Position numbers and translations under genes: made by a program. A DNA stretch of 49,694 bases. It comes from Candidatus Woesebacteria bacterium RIFCSPHIGHO2_02_FULL_42_20. GTDB lineage: Bacteria > Patescibacteriota > Microgenomatia > UBA8517. Positions 39,880 to 47,853 of the stretch are shown one piece after another; within the stretch, counting starts at the first letter, position 1, and each line of letters opens with the position of its first letter. The stretch is taken from contig MGGS01000001.1 in the NCBI GenBank assembly GCA_001792535.1, positions 1 to 49,694 of the forward strand. The letters are read 5' to 3'. The notes beneath the pieces are model-generated. The model was not told the DNA's origin and did no database searches. It saw only the letters and a program-made list of their open reading frames with translations.

Positions 39880-41169
39880 ATGTCCAAGCCATTTTTCTTT
39901 ATTTCCTCTGATCCTTTTAGGGCAGTTGGCTTGGCACTATTTACAAGCGATTTTGTCTTGATATGCGAAAAGCACTCTTACGTTGTTGACTGGCTAAGCC
40001 GTCGGGGAATAAAGGCTTTGGTTTTAAAATCTAACTACAACAACAGCGGCAAAATTCTTGCGGAAGCGAAAGTGGGCAAATTTATTTCAGATTACTCGGG
40101 CGGTATCACTCCCGAAATTTTGGTGTTTAAGCCATCTGCAAAAATTGACTTACTAGCCAGAAACAAAGGCTATAAGTTGCTTGCCAACAGTGCGGTACTA
40201 AATAAAAAGTTCGAGGACAAGACAAGTTTTTATAAACTTTGCCTTGACAATAATCTGGAAGTTCCAAAAGGGTTCGTAGCTAGGTTTGGGGAGGTCGATT
40301 TCGAAAGAGCTAAAAGTAAATTGGGTTTACCTCTTGTAATTCAATTCGGTAGGGGTTGGGCAGGCGGAACCACTTTTTTTATAGCCAACGCCAAAGATTA
40401 TTTGAGTCTTCAAAAGAAATTCCATAAGACCAAGGTAAAGTTTTCACAAAAGGTCGAAGGTATTACTGTCCTTAATAATGCGTGTATTACAAGTGATGAT
40501 CAAGTATTGGTTAGTCAGCCCGCCATTCAATTGTCAGGTGCGCTCTTTGGCCAGAGTGAAGCTGTGACTTTCGGTAGGCAATGGGGTGGGAACTTAATAC
40601 CCGACGAGCAAGAGGCTAGAATTGCCACAATCACCAAGAAGGTAGGACACATTATGGCGCAAAGCGGATATAAAGGCTGGTTTGGCTTGGATTTTATACT
40701 AAGCACTGACGGAGAAGTTGTACTCTCTGAAAACAATGCCCGGCTGACTGCTTCCTTTTCTTTTTATACGCAACTTGAGGTATTAAACGGATCTGATGTC
40801 ACTTTGTTGGCGAGTCACATAGCCGCTTTTGCCCAGAGAATAGCTGGTAGTTGGCATGTTCCTAAAGTGGTTGGCTCTCAAATTAGCTTGAGAACCGGCT
40901 CGCGAGGAGAAAAAGTTGTTAAAAAAAGTTTGCAAGCAGGTATTTATGGCCGTGATCTTAAATACAGGCGCGACGGGGTAGGTTTGGTGGATTTAACCGA
41001 TCAAAGCGAAGTTTTTATTAACTTTCCGGATTACGGCACTCTATTGCCGCAAAATAGTCAGCTGGTCACTATTGAAACTCGTAACCAAGTGCTTAAGAAT
41101 GAGCATAATGTTTACCCTTGGCTAGCTAAAGTAGCAAAGTATACGGAAAGTAATATACTTTATGAATAA
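39880..41169 (+). CDS. ATP-grasp ligase of unknown substrate
   Basis: 429 aa. The N-terminal 90 residues are a Rossmann-like pre-ATP-grasp domain ('LICEKHSYVVDWLSRRGIKA'). ATP-grasp core: 'LGLPLVIQFGRGWAGGTTFF' (the Lys of the glycine-rich flap is not evident), 'YKGWFGLDFILSTDGEVVLSENNAR' in part, where ENNAR is the metal-binding ENxR motif, and a C-terminal domain of about 120 residues. The fold joins a carboxylate to an amine or thiol through acyl phosphate. It is not a recognisable Ddl, yet it sits between murB and murF where Ddl often lies. 8-nt overlap with the next gene. Confidence 0.75.
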   Translation: MSKPFFFISSDPFRAVGLALFTSDFVLICEKHSYVVDWLSRRGIKALVLKSNYNNSGKILAEAKVGKFISDYSGGITPEILVFKPSAKIDLLARNKGYKLLANSAVLNKKFEDKTSFYKLCLDNNLEVPKGFVARFGEVDFERAKSKLGLPLVIQFGRGWAGGTTFFIANAKDYLSLQKKFHKTKVKFSQKVEGITVLNNACITSDDQVLVSQPAIQLSGALFGQSEAVTFGRQWGGNLIPDEQEARIATITKKVGHIMAQSGYKGWFGLDFILSTDGEVVLSENNARLTASFSFYTQLEVLNGSDVTLLASHIAAFAQRIAGSWHVPKVVGSQISLRTGSRGEKVVKKSLQAGIYGRDLKYRRDGVGLVDLTDQSEVFINFPDYGTLLPQNSQLVTIETRNQVLKNEHNVYPWLAKVAKYTESNILYE

Positions 41170-41863
41170 GAATGTTGTTCTGATACATGGCTGGGGTTCT
41201 TCGACTTTGAAGTTGGATAAGCTGTCAATGGACTTGGAAGAGCTTGGTTGGCAAGTGTTGTTACTGCCACTTCCCGGCTTTGATTTACAGCCTCCAAGTA
41301 CAGTATGGGGAGTGAAAGAATACGCCGACTACATTTACAAAGAGTCGTCAAAATTTTTTAATGGGTCACACTTTGTTGTCTTTGGCCATTCATTTGGGGG
41401 TAGAGTGGCAATTAATATTGGCGCAAGAAGGTTACCTGCTACCGAGGGAATTGTTTTGTGCGCAACTTCGGGTGTTTCAAGAGGAAATAAAGCTAAAAGG
41501 TTTGTATTTAGCACACTTGCCAAATCTGGCAAAATTATTTTGGGTAAGAGGCCGAGAAAACTCTTTAAGAGCTTTCTTCATAAACTTTCCCGTGAGCATG
41601 ATTATGAAAAGTTGGAAGGGGTAATGAAAGAGATTTTTAAAAAAGTGGTAGCCTACGACTCACTACCAGAAGTCAAGAAGATTAAAGTGCCCGTTTTCAT
41701 TATTTGGGGGGATAGTGACCGTATGACACCTTTGGCTGACGCAAAGAAACTAAAATCTTTAATCGGCCGTTCTAAGCTGTACGTTTTTAAAAATTTGGGT
41801 CACACCTTGCCTTACGTACGGCCAAAACAAATTGCAAAATTAATTGACCAATGGAAAATATAG
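41162..41863 (+). CDS. Alpha/beta hydrolase
   Basis: 233 aa, complete. 'VVLIHGWGSSTLKLDKL' is the oxyanion strand, 'FVVFGHSFGGRVAI' the nucleophile elbow (GHSFG), 'FIIWGDSDRMTPL' the acid, and 'LGHTLPYVRP' the catalytic His. All triad residues are in place. Cytosolic, no signal. Between the ATP-grasp ligase (8-nt overlap) and murF (13-nt overlap), it is surely co-translated with wall genes. Its substrate may be an ester or amide made nearby, but there is no direct evidence. Confidence 0.85.
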   Translation: MNKNVVLIHGWGSSTLKLDKLSMDLEELGWQVLLLPLPGFDLQPPSTVWGVKEYADYIYKESSKFFNGSHFVVFGHSFGGRVAINIGARRLPATEGIVLCATSGVSRGNKAKRFVFSTLAKSGKIILGKRPRKLFKSFLHKLSREHDYEKLEGVMKEIFKKVVAYDSLPEVKKIKVPVFIIWGDSDRMTPLADAKKLKSLIGRSKLYVFKNLGHTLPYVRPKQIAKLIDQWKI

Positions 41864-43422
41864 TTGATTTGGTAATAAAACTAGTCCTTATTGCCCAGAT
41901 AGTTTACGAGTCTCTTGTCATTACCTATTGGGTGCAGCAAAAAGAATATCGTTGGGACAGATTTAGAAGTTTTGTTAAAAGCAGGGAGGGACTGTTTACC
42001 CTTAATGTTCACTTTATAGCCGCTAAAGTTGCTTCGTTGTTTTTTTTGCCGTTTTTAATTTCTCTGATTATTGTCGGCTTTATCCTATTAGTTTACTTAG
42101 ACAAGATTAGGACGAAGGGTCTTACAAGGCCAATTTTTACTTTAAGAGCAAGAGAGGTCTACTTGACCCTAGTTAGCCTTGCGTTTTTGGCGAGTGCCGT
42201 CGGCAGTATTATCTTTGCTCAGTTAAGCCTGCTCATTTCGCCCATCATTGGTGTTTATTGGTCGGGTCTCCTTGTCAGGCGAACACTCAGAAAGGAAGTT
42301 TTACAGGCAGAAGCTGTTTTTAGAAATGTCAAGCCAAAAGTTGTTGGAGTCACGGGCAGTTATGGCAAGACTACAACTAAGGAATTTATTGCTACCCTAC
42401 TTTCACGAAAGTATGTTGTTGCCAAAACAAGAGGTGGAGAAAATACTCTTTTTGCTATAGTTCGCACAATTATCCATAATTTGCCCGGCAGCACTCAAGT
42501 TTTTGTTGTTGAGATGGGCGCCTATAAGCGGGGGGAAATTAAACACATAACTGATATAGTTCGACCAACTATAGCAGTCGTGACCGGTATTGAACCTCAG
42601 CACTTGGATCTGTTTGGGTCAATTAAAAATATCCAACTGACCAAATACGAACTTATAGAAAGTTTGGGAAAAGGCGGCGTTGCCGTCCTGAATTATGGCA
42701 ATAGTTATTGCAGGCAAATAGGGCAGTGGGCAAAAGAAAGCGGCGTAAAAGTTTTAAGCTATTGCCTTGGCCCAAGACAGAGAAGTCTGGCTGTGGATTT
42801 GTCTGCCCGAGTTTTGGAAATGTCGGGCAAGGGTGTAAAGGTTGAATTTGATTATAAAAATAAAAAGAAAACACTTGAATTTAAATTTGCTGGAGCGCAT
42901 TTTGTCGAAAACGCAATGGCGGCAATATTAGTCGCTTTTGTGATGGGATTAGACTGGAAAGACGTGGGTAAAGTGAGCGATGAACTATCCACATATGAGA
43001 AAACTATGAAGGTATATAAAACAAAAAGCGGGGCGACTATAATTGATGATTCGCACAACAGTACTCCCAAGGCCTTTGAAGCGGCACTAGCGTATCTTGA
43101 CGAGTTTCAAGGAAGAAAAACTGTGTTCACGCCTGGAATTATTGAATTAGGATCTGTTTCAGACAAAGTTCATACTAGGTTGGGTAAGCTATTGGCTTCA
43201 AAGGTAGACGAAGTAGTTTTGACAAGAAAAGGATTCGAGTCGGCACTAAAAAAGGGCCTTGGAAGCTCCGTTAAAATACTTAAGATTTCTGATGGGAATC
43301 CTAATTATTTAAGCGAGTTGTTTAAAGAAAGTGCTACTCAAAAAGGTATTATTATTTTATTGGAGGGAAAAATGCCTAAGGCGATTTCATATCAATTGGA
43401 GAATCTTGAAACAGATGTTTGA
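41851..43422 (+). CDS. murF: MurF-type Mur ligase with N-terminal membrane domain
   Basis: 523 aa. Residues 1-140 hold about four hydrophobic helices ('LVIKLVLIAQIVYESLVITYW', 'VASLFFLPFLISLIIVGFI', 'YLTLVSLAFLASAVGSIIFA', 'LSLLISPIIGVYWSGLL') in place of the usual UDP-binding domain. The Mur core follows: P-loop 'GVTGSYGKTTTKEF', 'RGGENTLFAIVRTI', 'VEMGAYKRGEI', 'GIEPQHLDLFGSI', and the C-terminal 'IIDDSHNSTPKAFEAAL', a variant of MurF DDxYNAN. It would add the D-Ala-D-Ala-type dipeptide, at the membrane. Overlaps the hydrolase by 13 nt and the DegT gene by 8 nt. Confidence 0.82.
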   Translation: MENIVDLVIKLVLIAQIVYESLVITYWVQQKEYRWDRFRSFVKSREGLFTLNVHFIAAKVASLFFLPFLISLIIVGFILLVYLDKIRTKGLTRPIFTLRAREVYLTLVSLAFLASAVGSIIFAQLSLLISPIIGVYWSGLLVRRTLRKEVLQAEAVFRNVKPKVVGVTGSYGKTTTKEFIATLLSRKYVVAKTRGGENTLFAIVRTIIHNLPGSTQVFVVEMGAYKRGEIKHITDIVRPTIAVVTGIEPQHLDLFGSIKNIQLTKYELIESLGKGGVAVLNYGNSYCRQIGQWAKESGVKVLSYCLGPRQRSLAVDLSARVLEMSGKGVKVEFDYKNKKKTLEFKFAGAHFVENAMAAILVAFVMGLDWKDVGKVSDELSTYEKTMKVYKTKSGATIIDDSHNSTPKAFEAALAYLDEFQGRKTVFTPGIIELGSVSDKVHTRLGKLLASKVDEVVLTRKGFESALKKGLGSSVKILKISDGNPNYLSELFKESATQKGIIILLEGKMPKAISYQLENLETDV

Positions 43423-44671
43423 TAAACCTATTGCTATATCACTTTCACCAAACACCGAGCCCGACGACGTTCGTTTGGCCATAAAAGAATTACTAATCTT
43501 TAACGGTTGGTATGCATCTGCTAAAATTACTGCGCTTGAAAGTACACTAAACGATTACTTCGGTGACGGTTTTAAATCCCTCGCCGTCAACAGTGGCAGG
43601 AGTGCCCTGTACCTGATTTTGGAAACCTTGGGGATTGGCGGGGGGGACGAGGTTATAATCCAAGCATTCACTTGCGTCGCGGTTCCAAATTCTGTCCTTT
43701 GGTGCGGCGCAAAACCGGTATATACGGATGTCGACGATAATTATAACTTGGATGTAAATACTTTGGAAAAGAAAATAAACAAGAATACGAAGGCAATAGT
43801 TGTTCAGCATACATTTGGGCTTCCTGCAAGGATAGAGGAGATTAAAAAGATCGCGGTAAAACATAAACTTCATTTAATTGAAGATTGCGCTCATTGCTTG
43901 GGTGGAACTTATAAGGGGCGGAAACTTGGCACTTTTGGCGATATAGCGTTTTTAAGTTTTGGCCGCGACAAGGTGTTATCGGCTGTTTTTGGCGGCGCTG
44001 TAATAACGAGAAACGATAAAATATTTAATTTGATCACTGCAAAAATTGAAAGGCTGAAATTTCCAAGTAGGTTTTGGGTATTGCAGCAGCAACTACACCC
44101 CATACTTTTTAGTTTGCTTCTACCTGTTTATAACTTGGGTATTGGTAAGTTTACCCTTGGTAAGTTTTTGCTTTTTTTCTTTCAAAGAATTAAATTACTT
44201 TCCTTGCCTGTTTATGAAAAGGAGAAATCGGGAGGTAAAATTGATTTGTTTCCCAGAAAGATGCCTGGATCGCTGGCTTCATTGGCTAAGCACCAATTTA
44301 CAAAGCTAAATAGATATAATCGGCACAGAAGGGAAATAGCACGGCTTTACTTTGATGGCCTGAAGGGTACAAAAGTGATAACGCCCAATTATGATAAAAA
44401 TTCGGTTTGGCTTAGATACCCTGTAAGGCTAGATAAAGCCGGCGAGTTATTTGAATACGCAAAGGCAAGAGGTATGCTTCTTGGCAGGTGGTATAAGAGT
44501 GTAATTGAGCCCGCGAAGGACCTTTCGGTTGTTGGTTATGAACTGGGATCTTGTCCAAACGCGGAGAAGCTCGCCCGAACCGTCTTGAACCTGCCTACTT
44601 ACCCTGGTTTAAATGGTACCGATGTACAAAAAGTTATAGCTATGATAAAAAAATGGTCAATTACAAAGTAG
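43415..44671 (+). CDS. DegT/DnrJ/EryC1/StrS-family PLP aminotransferase
   Basis: The ORF track starts at 43331 inside murF; ATG 43415 (MFDKPIAISLSPN), overlapping the murF stop by 8 nt, gives 418 aa. 'AVNSGRSALYLILETL' is the PLP-phosphate loop, 'EVIIQAFTCVAVPNSVLW' and 'VVQHTFGLPARIEEI' are typical, 'LIEDCAHCLGG' has the Asp that contacts the pyridine N, and the Lys lies in 'SFGRDKVLSAVFGG'. The family makes amino sugars (for example perosamine, bacillosamine) from keto sugars. Placement between murF and femX-like genes is unusual, as the polysaccharide locus is 26 kb away. Confidence 0.85.
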   Translation: MFDKPIAISLSPNTEPDDVRLAIKELLIFNGWYASAKITALESTLNDYFGDGFKSLAVNSGRSALYLILETLGIGGGDEVIIQAFTCVAVPNSVLWCGAKPVYTDVDDNYNLDVNTLEKKINKNTKAIVVQHTFGLPARIEEIKKIAVKHKLHLIEDCAHCLGGTYKGRKLGTFGDIAFLSFGRDKVLSAVFGGAVITRNDKIFNLITAKIERLKFPSRFWVLQQQLHPILFSLLLPVYNLGIGKFTLGKFLLFFFQRIKLLSLPVYEKEKSGGKIDLFPRKMPGSLASLAKHQFTKLNRYNRHRREIARLYFDGLKGTKVITPNYDKNSVWLRYPVRLDKAGELFEYAKARGMLLGRWYKSVIEPAKDLSVVGYELGSCPNAEKLARTVLNLPTYPGLNGTDVQKVIAMIKKWSITK

Positions 44672-45678
44672 TCGAGATTAACGATCAAAAAGTGTGGGAT
44701 GGTTTTGTAGTATCGACACAGCCACAGTCATTTTTACAATCCTGGAATTGGGGCGAAACCAATAGCAAGTTGGGTAAGCAAGTTTGGCGATTGGGCTATT
44801 ACGATAAAAAAACATTAGTTGGGGTATGTATGGCAATTATGGAAAGCGCAAAACGTGGCCCACACCTGCTAGTTCCTGGCGGCCCAGTAATAAACTGGAA
44901 AAATAAAAAGCTTGTAGATATATTTGTCGAGAGCGTTAATAATTTAGCCAGAAAAGAAAGGGTTTGGTTTGTGCGTTTCCGTCCAGAGCTACTTGACAAT
45001 TCTCGGCACCGTTCGCTTATGAAAAGCTTGGGATTTGTAGTCTCGCCGATGCATCTGCATGCCCAAAATACATGGGTATTGGATATCAGTCGAAGCGAAG
45101 ACGAAATTATGTCCGGCATGCGCAAAACTACCAGGTATTTAATCCGTCAGGCCATTGGACTAGACGATTTGAAGGTAACTTTTAGCAATTCCAATCAAAA
45201 TGTTAGCGTATTAGGTCAACTGCAAAAGGAAACTGCTTCGCGCCACCGGTTTGTTGGTTTTAGTCAAACACTGTTTAAAGCCCAGATGGACACTTTTGGT
45301 GGTGACGAACAGGCATTTCTGTTTGTCTGTTATCACAGAAGTATTCCTCTTAATGCGGCGATAATTATTTTTTATAATGATATAGCTTATTATCATCACA
45401 GCGCATCCACACTAAAGTTTCCAAAGACCCCTTCATCGTATTTGTTGCAATGGGAGATCATCAAAGAGGCTAAAAGAAGAGGCTGTAGAAAATATAACTT
45501 ATGGGGAATTGCACCAACCGACGATCCCAATCACAGGTTTTATGGCGTAACTGTTTTCAAAAAAGGTTTTGGTGGTCTAAGAGTTGATTGGTTGCCGGCC
45601 TTCGACATACCACTAAGTAGTTTTTATTGGCTGACACATTTTTTTGAGAAAATTAGAAAGAAAGTGCGCCGACTTTAG
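44653..45678 (+). CDS. FemAB/FemX-type peptidyltransferase
   Basis: ATG 44653 (MVNYKVVEINDQKVWDGFV) replaces the track start at 44551, which lies in the DegT gene; 341 aa. 'SFLQSWNWGETNSKLG' is the typical N-terminal FemAB strand, 'GPHLLVPGGPVI' and 'WFVRFRPE' follow, and the second GNAT-like domain has 'GMRKTTRYLIRQA', 'YYHHSAST' and 'YNLWGIAP'. FemX-type enzymes add an amino acid from aminoacyl-tRNA to the lipid-linked or UDP-linked wall precursor. Located directly before mraY, whose product is the lipid precursor. 19-nt overlap with the DegT gene. Confidence 0.88.
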   Translation: MVNYKVVEINDQKVWDGFVVSTQPQSFLQSWNWGETNSKLGKQVWRLGYYDKKTLVGVCMAIMESAKRGPHLLVPGGPVINWKNKKLVDIFVESVNNLARKERVWFVRFRPELLDNSRHRSLMKSLGFVVSPMHLHAQNTWVLDISRSEDEIMSGMRKTTRYLIRQAIGLDDLKVTFSNSNQNVSVLGQLQKETASRHRFVGFSQTLFKAQMDTFGGDEQAFLFVCYHRSIPLNAAIIIFYNDIAYYHHSASTLKFPKTPSSYLLQWEIIKEAKRRGCRKYNLWGIAPTDDPNHRFYGVTVFKKGFGGLRVDWLPAFDIPLSSFYWLTHFFEKIRKKVRRL

Positions 45679-45702
45679 TTTCTTGTATAATAAAACTTGA
45701 CG

Positions 45703-46758
45703 ATGTCCGGAACAAATTCCTTAAGCCTGATTTTAGGGTTAGTTCTTTTTTCCTTTTCGTTTACGAGTGTTCTTATTGTTCCGTTTATAGATATTTTATA
45801 CAAGCTTAAGTTTCTTCGTTTTAAAGAAGCTCCTAAGCTGGGTAAGGTGCCGTTAATCGATAAACTTTTGGACAAAAAAGCCGGAGTACCGACCGGCGGG
45901 GGGATATTGCTCGTAGCCATTGTTACTCTGCTGTTTTTGATACTGATTAGAATTCTTTCTTCTTCAGGTTTCTACATACAATCCTCTCACAACCTTTACT
46001 GGGAGATTTTCATATTGATTTTTACATTTATATCTTTTGCTCTATTGGGCTTATCTGACGATTGGCTAAAAATATTTGGTAAACCCAAAAAAGGAACTCT
46101 AGGGTTGTGGTTTGGGTTAAATCGGAAACTAAAATTCATCCTACAATGGACGCTTGGTTTTACAGTCGCTTTTCTGATTTACCATTTTCTGGGTATAAGT
46201 ATTGTTCATATTCCGGTTATAGATAAAGTTATTAATTTAGGGGTATTTTATATACCCTTGGCGGCCTTAATAATTGTTTTTTTTGCAAATGCTTTTAACC
46301 TCACCGACGGCCTTGACGGTTTATCTTGTGGTTTGTTGCTAATATTTCTAGTCTCCTACATTTTTATTACGGCCACAGCTCTGGACACACCCCTTTCTGT
46401 TTTTATTTCTTTGTGGATAGGAGCCCTGATCGCCTTTCTCTATTTTAATGTTTGGCCTGCGAGAATTATTTTGGGTGACACTGGCGCACTGTCCTTCGGT
46501 GCAACGGTTGCGGTTATAGGTTTACTGACCGGGAACATTGCGGTAGTCTTTGTGATCGGTGGCCTGTTTGTGATTGAATTGGTTAGCTCCGCGATACAAA
46601 TACTTGGTTGGAAGACACTGAAAAGACCACTATTGCCGCTTGCGCCTATTCATCACACCTTTTTAGCAATAGGTTGGGAAGAACCAAAAATTGTTACCAG
46701 AGCTTGGTTGGCTGGAATAATTTTAGCTATTCTAGGTTTATGGTTGTCGACGGTTTAA
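45703..46758 (+). CDS. mraY: Phospho-N-acetylmuramoyl-pentapeptide transferase
   Basis: ATG 45703 (MSGTNSLSLILG) is preferred to the TTG at 45697; 351 aa, ten membrane spans. Signature motifs: 'GVPTGGGILLV', 'GLSDDWLKIFGKPKKG' with the Asp pair, 'FANAFNLTDGLDGLS' with the catalytic Asp, 'GDTGALSFGA', and 'LPLAPIHHTF' with the HHxF of MraY. It makes lipid I from UDP-MurNAc-pentapeptide and undecaprenyl phosphate. A TATAAT at 45686-45691 upstream is a possible -10, without a matching -35. ftsW follows after 3 nt. Confidence 0.93.
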   Translation: MSGTNSLSLILGLVLFSFSFTSVLIVPFIDILYKLKFLRFKEAPKLGKVPLIDKLLDKKAGVPTGGGILLVAIVTLLFLILIRILSSSGFYIQSSHNLYWEIFILIFTFISFALLGLSDDWLKIFGKPKKGTLGLWFGLNRKLKFILQWTLGFTVAFLIYHFLGISIVHIPVIDKVINLGVFYIPLAALIIVFFANAFNLTDGLDGLSCGLLLIFLVSYIFITATALDTPLSVFISLWIGALIAFLYFNVWPARIILGDTGALSFGATVAVIGLLTGNIAVVFVIGGLFVIELVSSAIQILGWKTLKRPLLPLAPIHHTFLAIGWEEPKIVTRAWLAGIILAILGLWLSTV

Positions 46759-46761
46759 CTC

Positions 46762-47850
46762 TTGAGAAAAAGATTAAAAATAGAAAAGAGACCTGTAGAC
46801 AGGAAGCTGTTATTTTTGACAGTCGGCCTGTCTTTGTTTGGTGTTCTAGCAATAACGGATGCGTCCACACCCCAAGCTTTGAGGTATTTTTCGGATAGCT
46901 TTTATTTCGTAAAGAGCCAGATAGTTTCTCTTGTGATCGGTTTGATCAGCCTGATTATTTTTAGTAAGATTGACTTTCGGATTTGGAAAAAATTTTCTGT
47001 AGTTTTTTTGGTTGTGATTCTGGTCATGCTTATTGTGGTTCTGATACCGGGTTTTGGCATAAAAAGTCTTGGGGCTAGAAGGTGGATAAACTTAGGACTT
47101 GTAAGTTTCCAGCCGTCAGAGTTCGTGAAACTTTTTTTTGCTGTCTATGTGTCCAGCCTTGTCGGTGCTAAAAAGAGCTTGCTGTCTTTTTTAATTCCGA
47201 CCGTGATAGTGGCATTTCTTGTCGTACTTCAACCGGACATGGGTACGGCGCTTGTGATACTTGGAATTGCCTCCTCTGCGATTTTTATCGAGGGTATTAA
47301 TTTATTCAAGTTAATCTCGTTATCGTTAGTCGCGTCTGTTGTGGGTCTGGCGACTGTTTTGATTTCCGACTATCGGAGAGAAAGATTAATGTCATTTTTA
47401 AATTCCTCAAACGACCCGCTCACCGGCTCGTATCATGTAAAACAGATATTGCTTGGGCTTGGCTTAGGTGGATTTTTTGGGACAGGTCTCGGCCAGTCAA
47501 GGCAAAAGTTCTTGTTTTTGCCGGAATCGGCAACCGATTCTGTTTTTGTGGTCATTGCAGAAGAGTTGGGATTCCTTGGTGCCGTTACGGTCATTTTACT
47601 TCTCGGTTTGCTGGTTTACAGGATTTTTAAGATTGCACTTGGCTCTCCCGACCGCTTTGCTGCGAGTTTTACTACCTGCGTTGGTATTTGGATTGGATTG
47701 CAGTCATTTTTGAATATAGGTTCGATGGTTGTTCTGGTGCCACTAACCGGAATACCGCTTCCTTTTTTCTCCTTTGGCGGAACGTCGTTAATTGCGCTTT
47801 TGACAAGTATAGGTATAGTTTTAAATATTTCAAAAAATCAAGGTGGGTAA
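46762..47850 (+). CDS. ftsW: FtsW, SEDS-family septal glycosyltransferase
   Basis: 362 aa, starting at TTG 46762; the only in-frame upstream codon before a stop does not allow an ATG start, so a non-ATG start is likely. Ten spans. Motifs: 'SLGARRWINLGLVSFQPSEF', 'QPDMGTALVILGIA', 'GSYHVKQILLGLGLGG', 'GTGLGQSRQKFLFLPESATD', 'FVVIAEELGF' and 'PLPFFSFGGTSLIALL'. SEDS proteins polymerise lipid II together with a class B PBP (FtsI here). Three bases after mraY and three before murG, so co-transcribed. FtsW rather than RodA is inferred from its dcw position. Confidence 0.92.
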   Translation: MRKRLKIEKRPVDRKLLFLTVGLSLFGVLAITDASTPQALRYFSDSFYFVKSQIVSLVIGLISLIIFSKIDFRIWKKFSVVFLVVILVMLIVVLIPGFGIKSLGARRWINLGLVSFQPSEFVKLFFAVYVSSLVGAKKSLLSFLIPTVIVAFLVVLQPDMGTALVILGIASSAIFIEGINLFKLISLSLVASVVGLATVLISDYRRERLMSFLNSSNDPLTGSYHVKQILLGLGLGGFFGTGLGQSRQKFLFLPESATDSVFVVIAEELGFLGAVTVILLLGLLVYRIFKIALGSPDRFAASFTTCVGIWIGLQSFLNIGSMVVLVPLTGIPLPFFSFGGTSLIALLTSIGIVLNISKNQGG

Positions 47851-47853
47851 ATA

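Noticed and set aside
45686-45691. TATAAT upstream of mraY
   Set aside because: No -35 at suitable spacing (TTGAGA is 36 nt away) and TGN is not in register; could be chance in AT-rich DNA, so not listed as a promoter.
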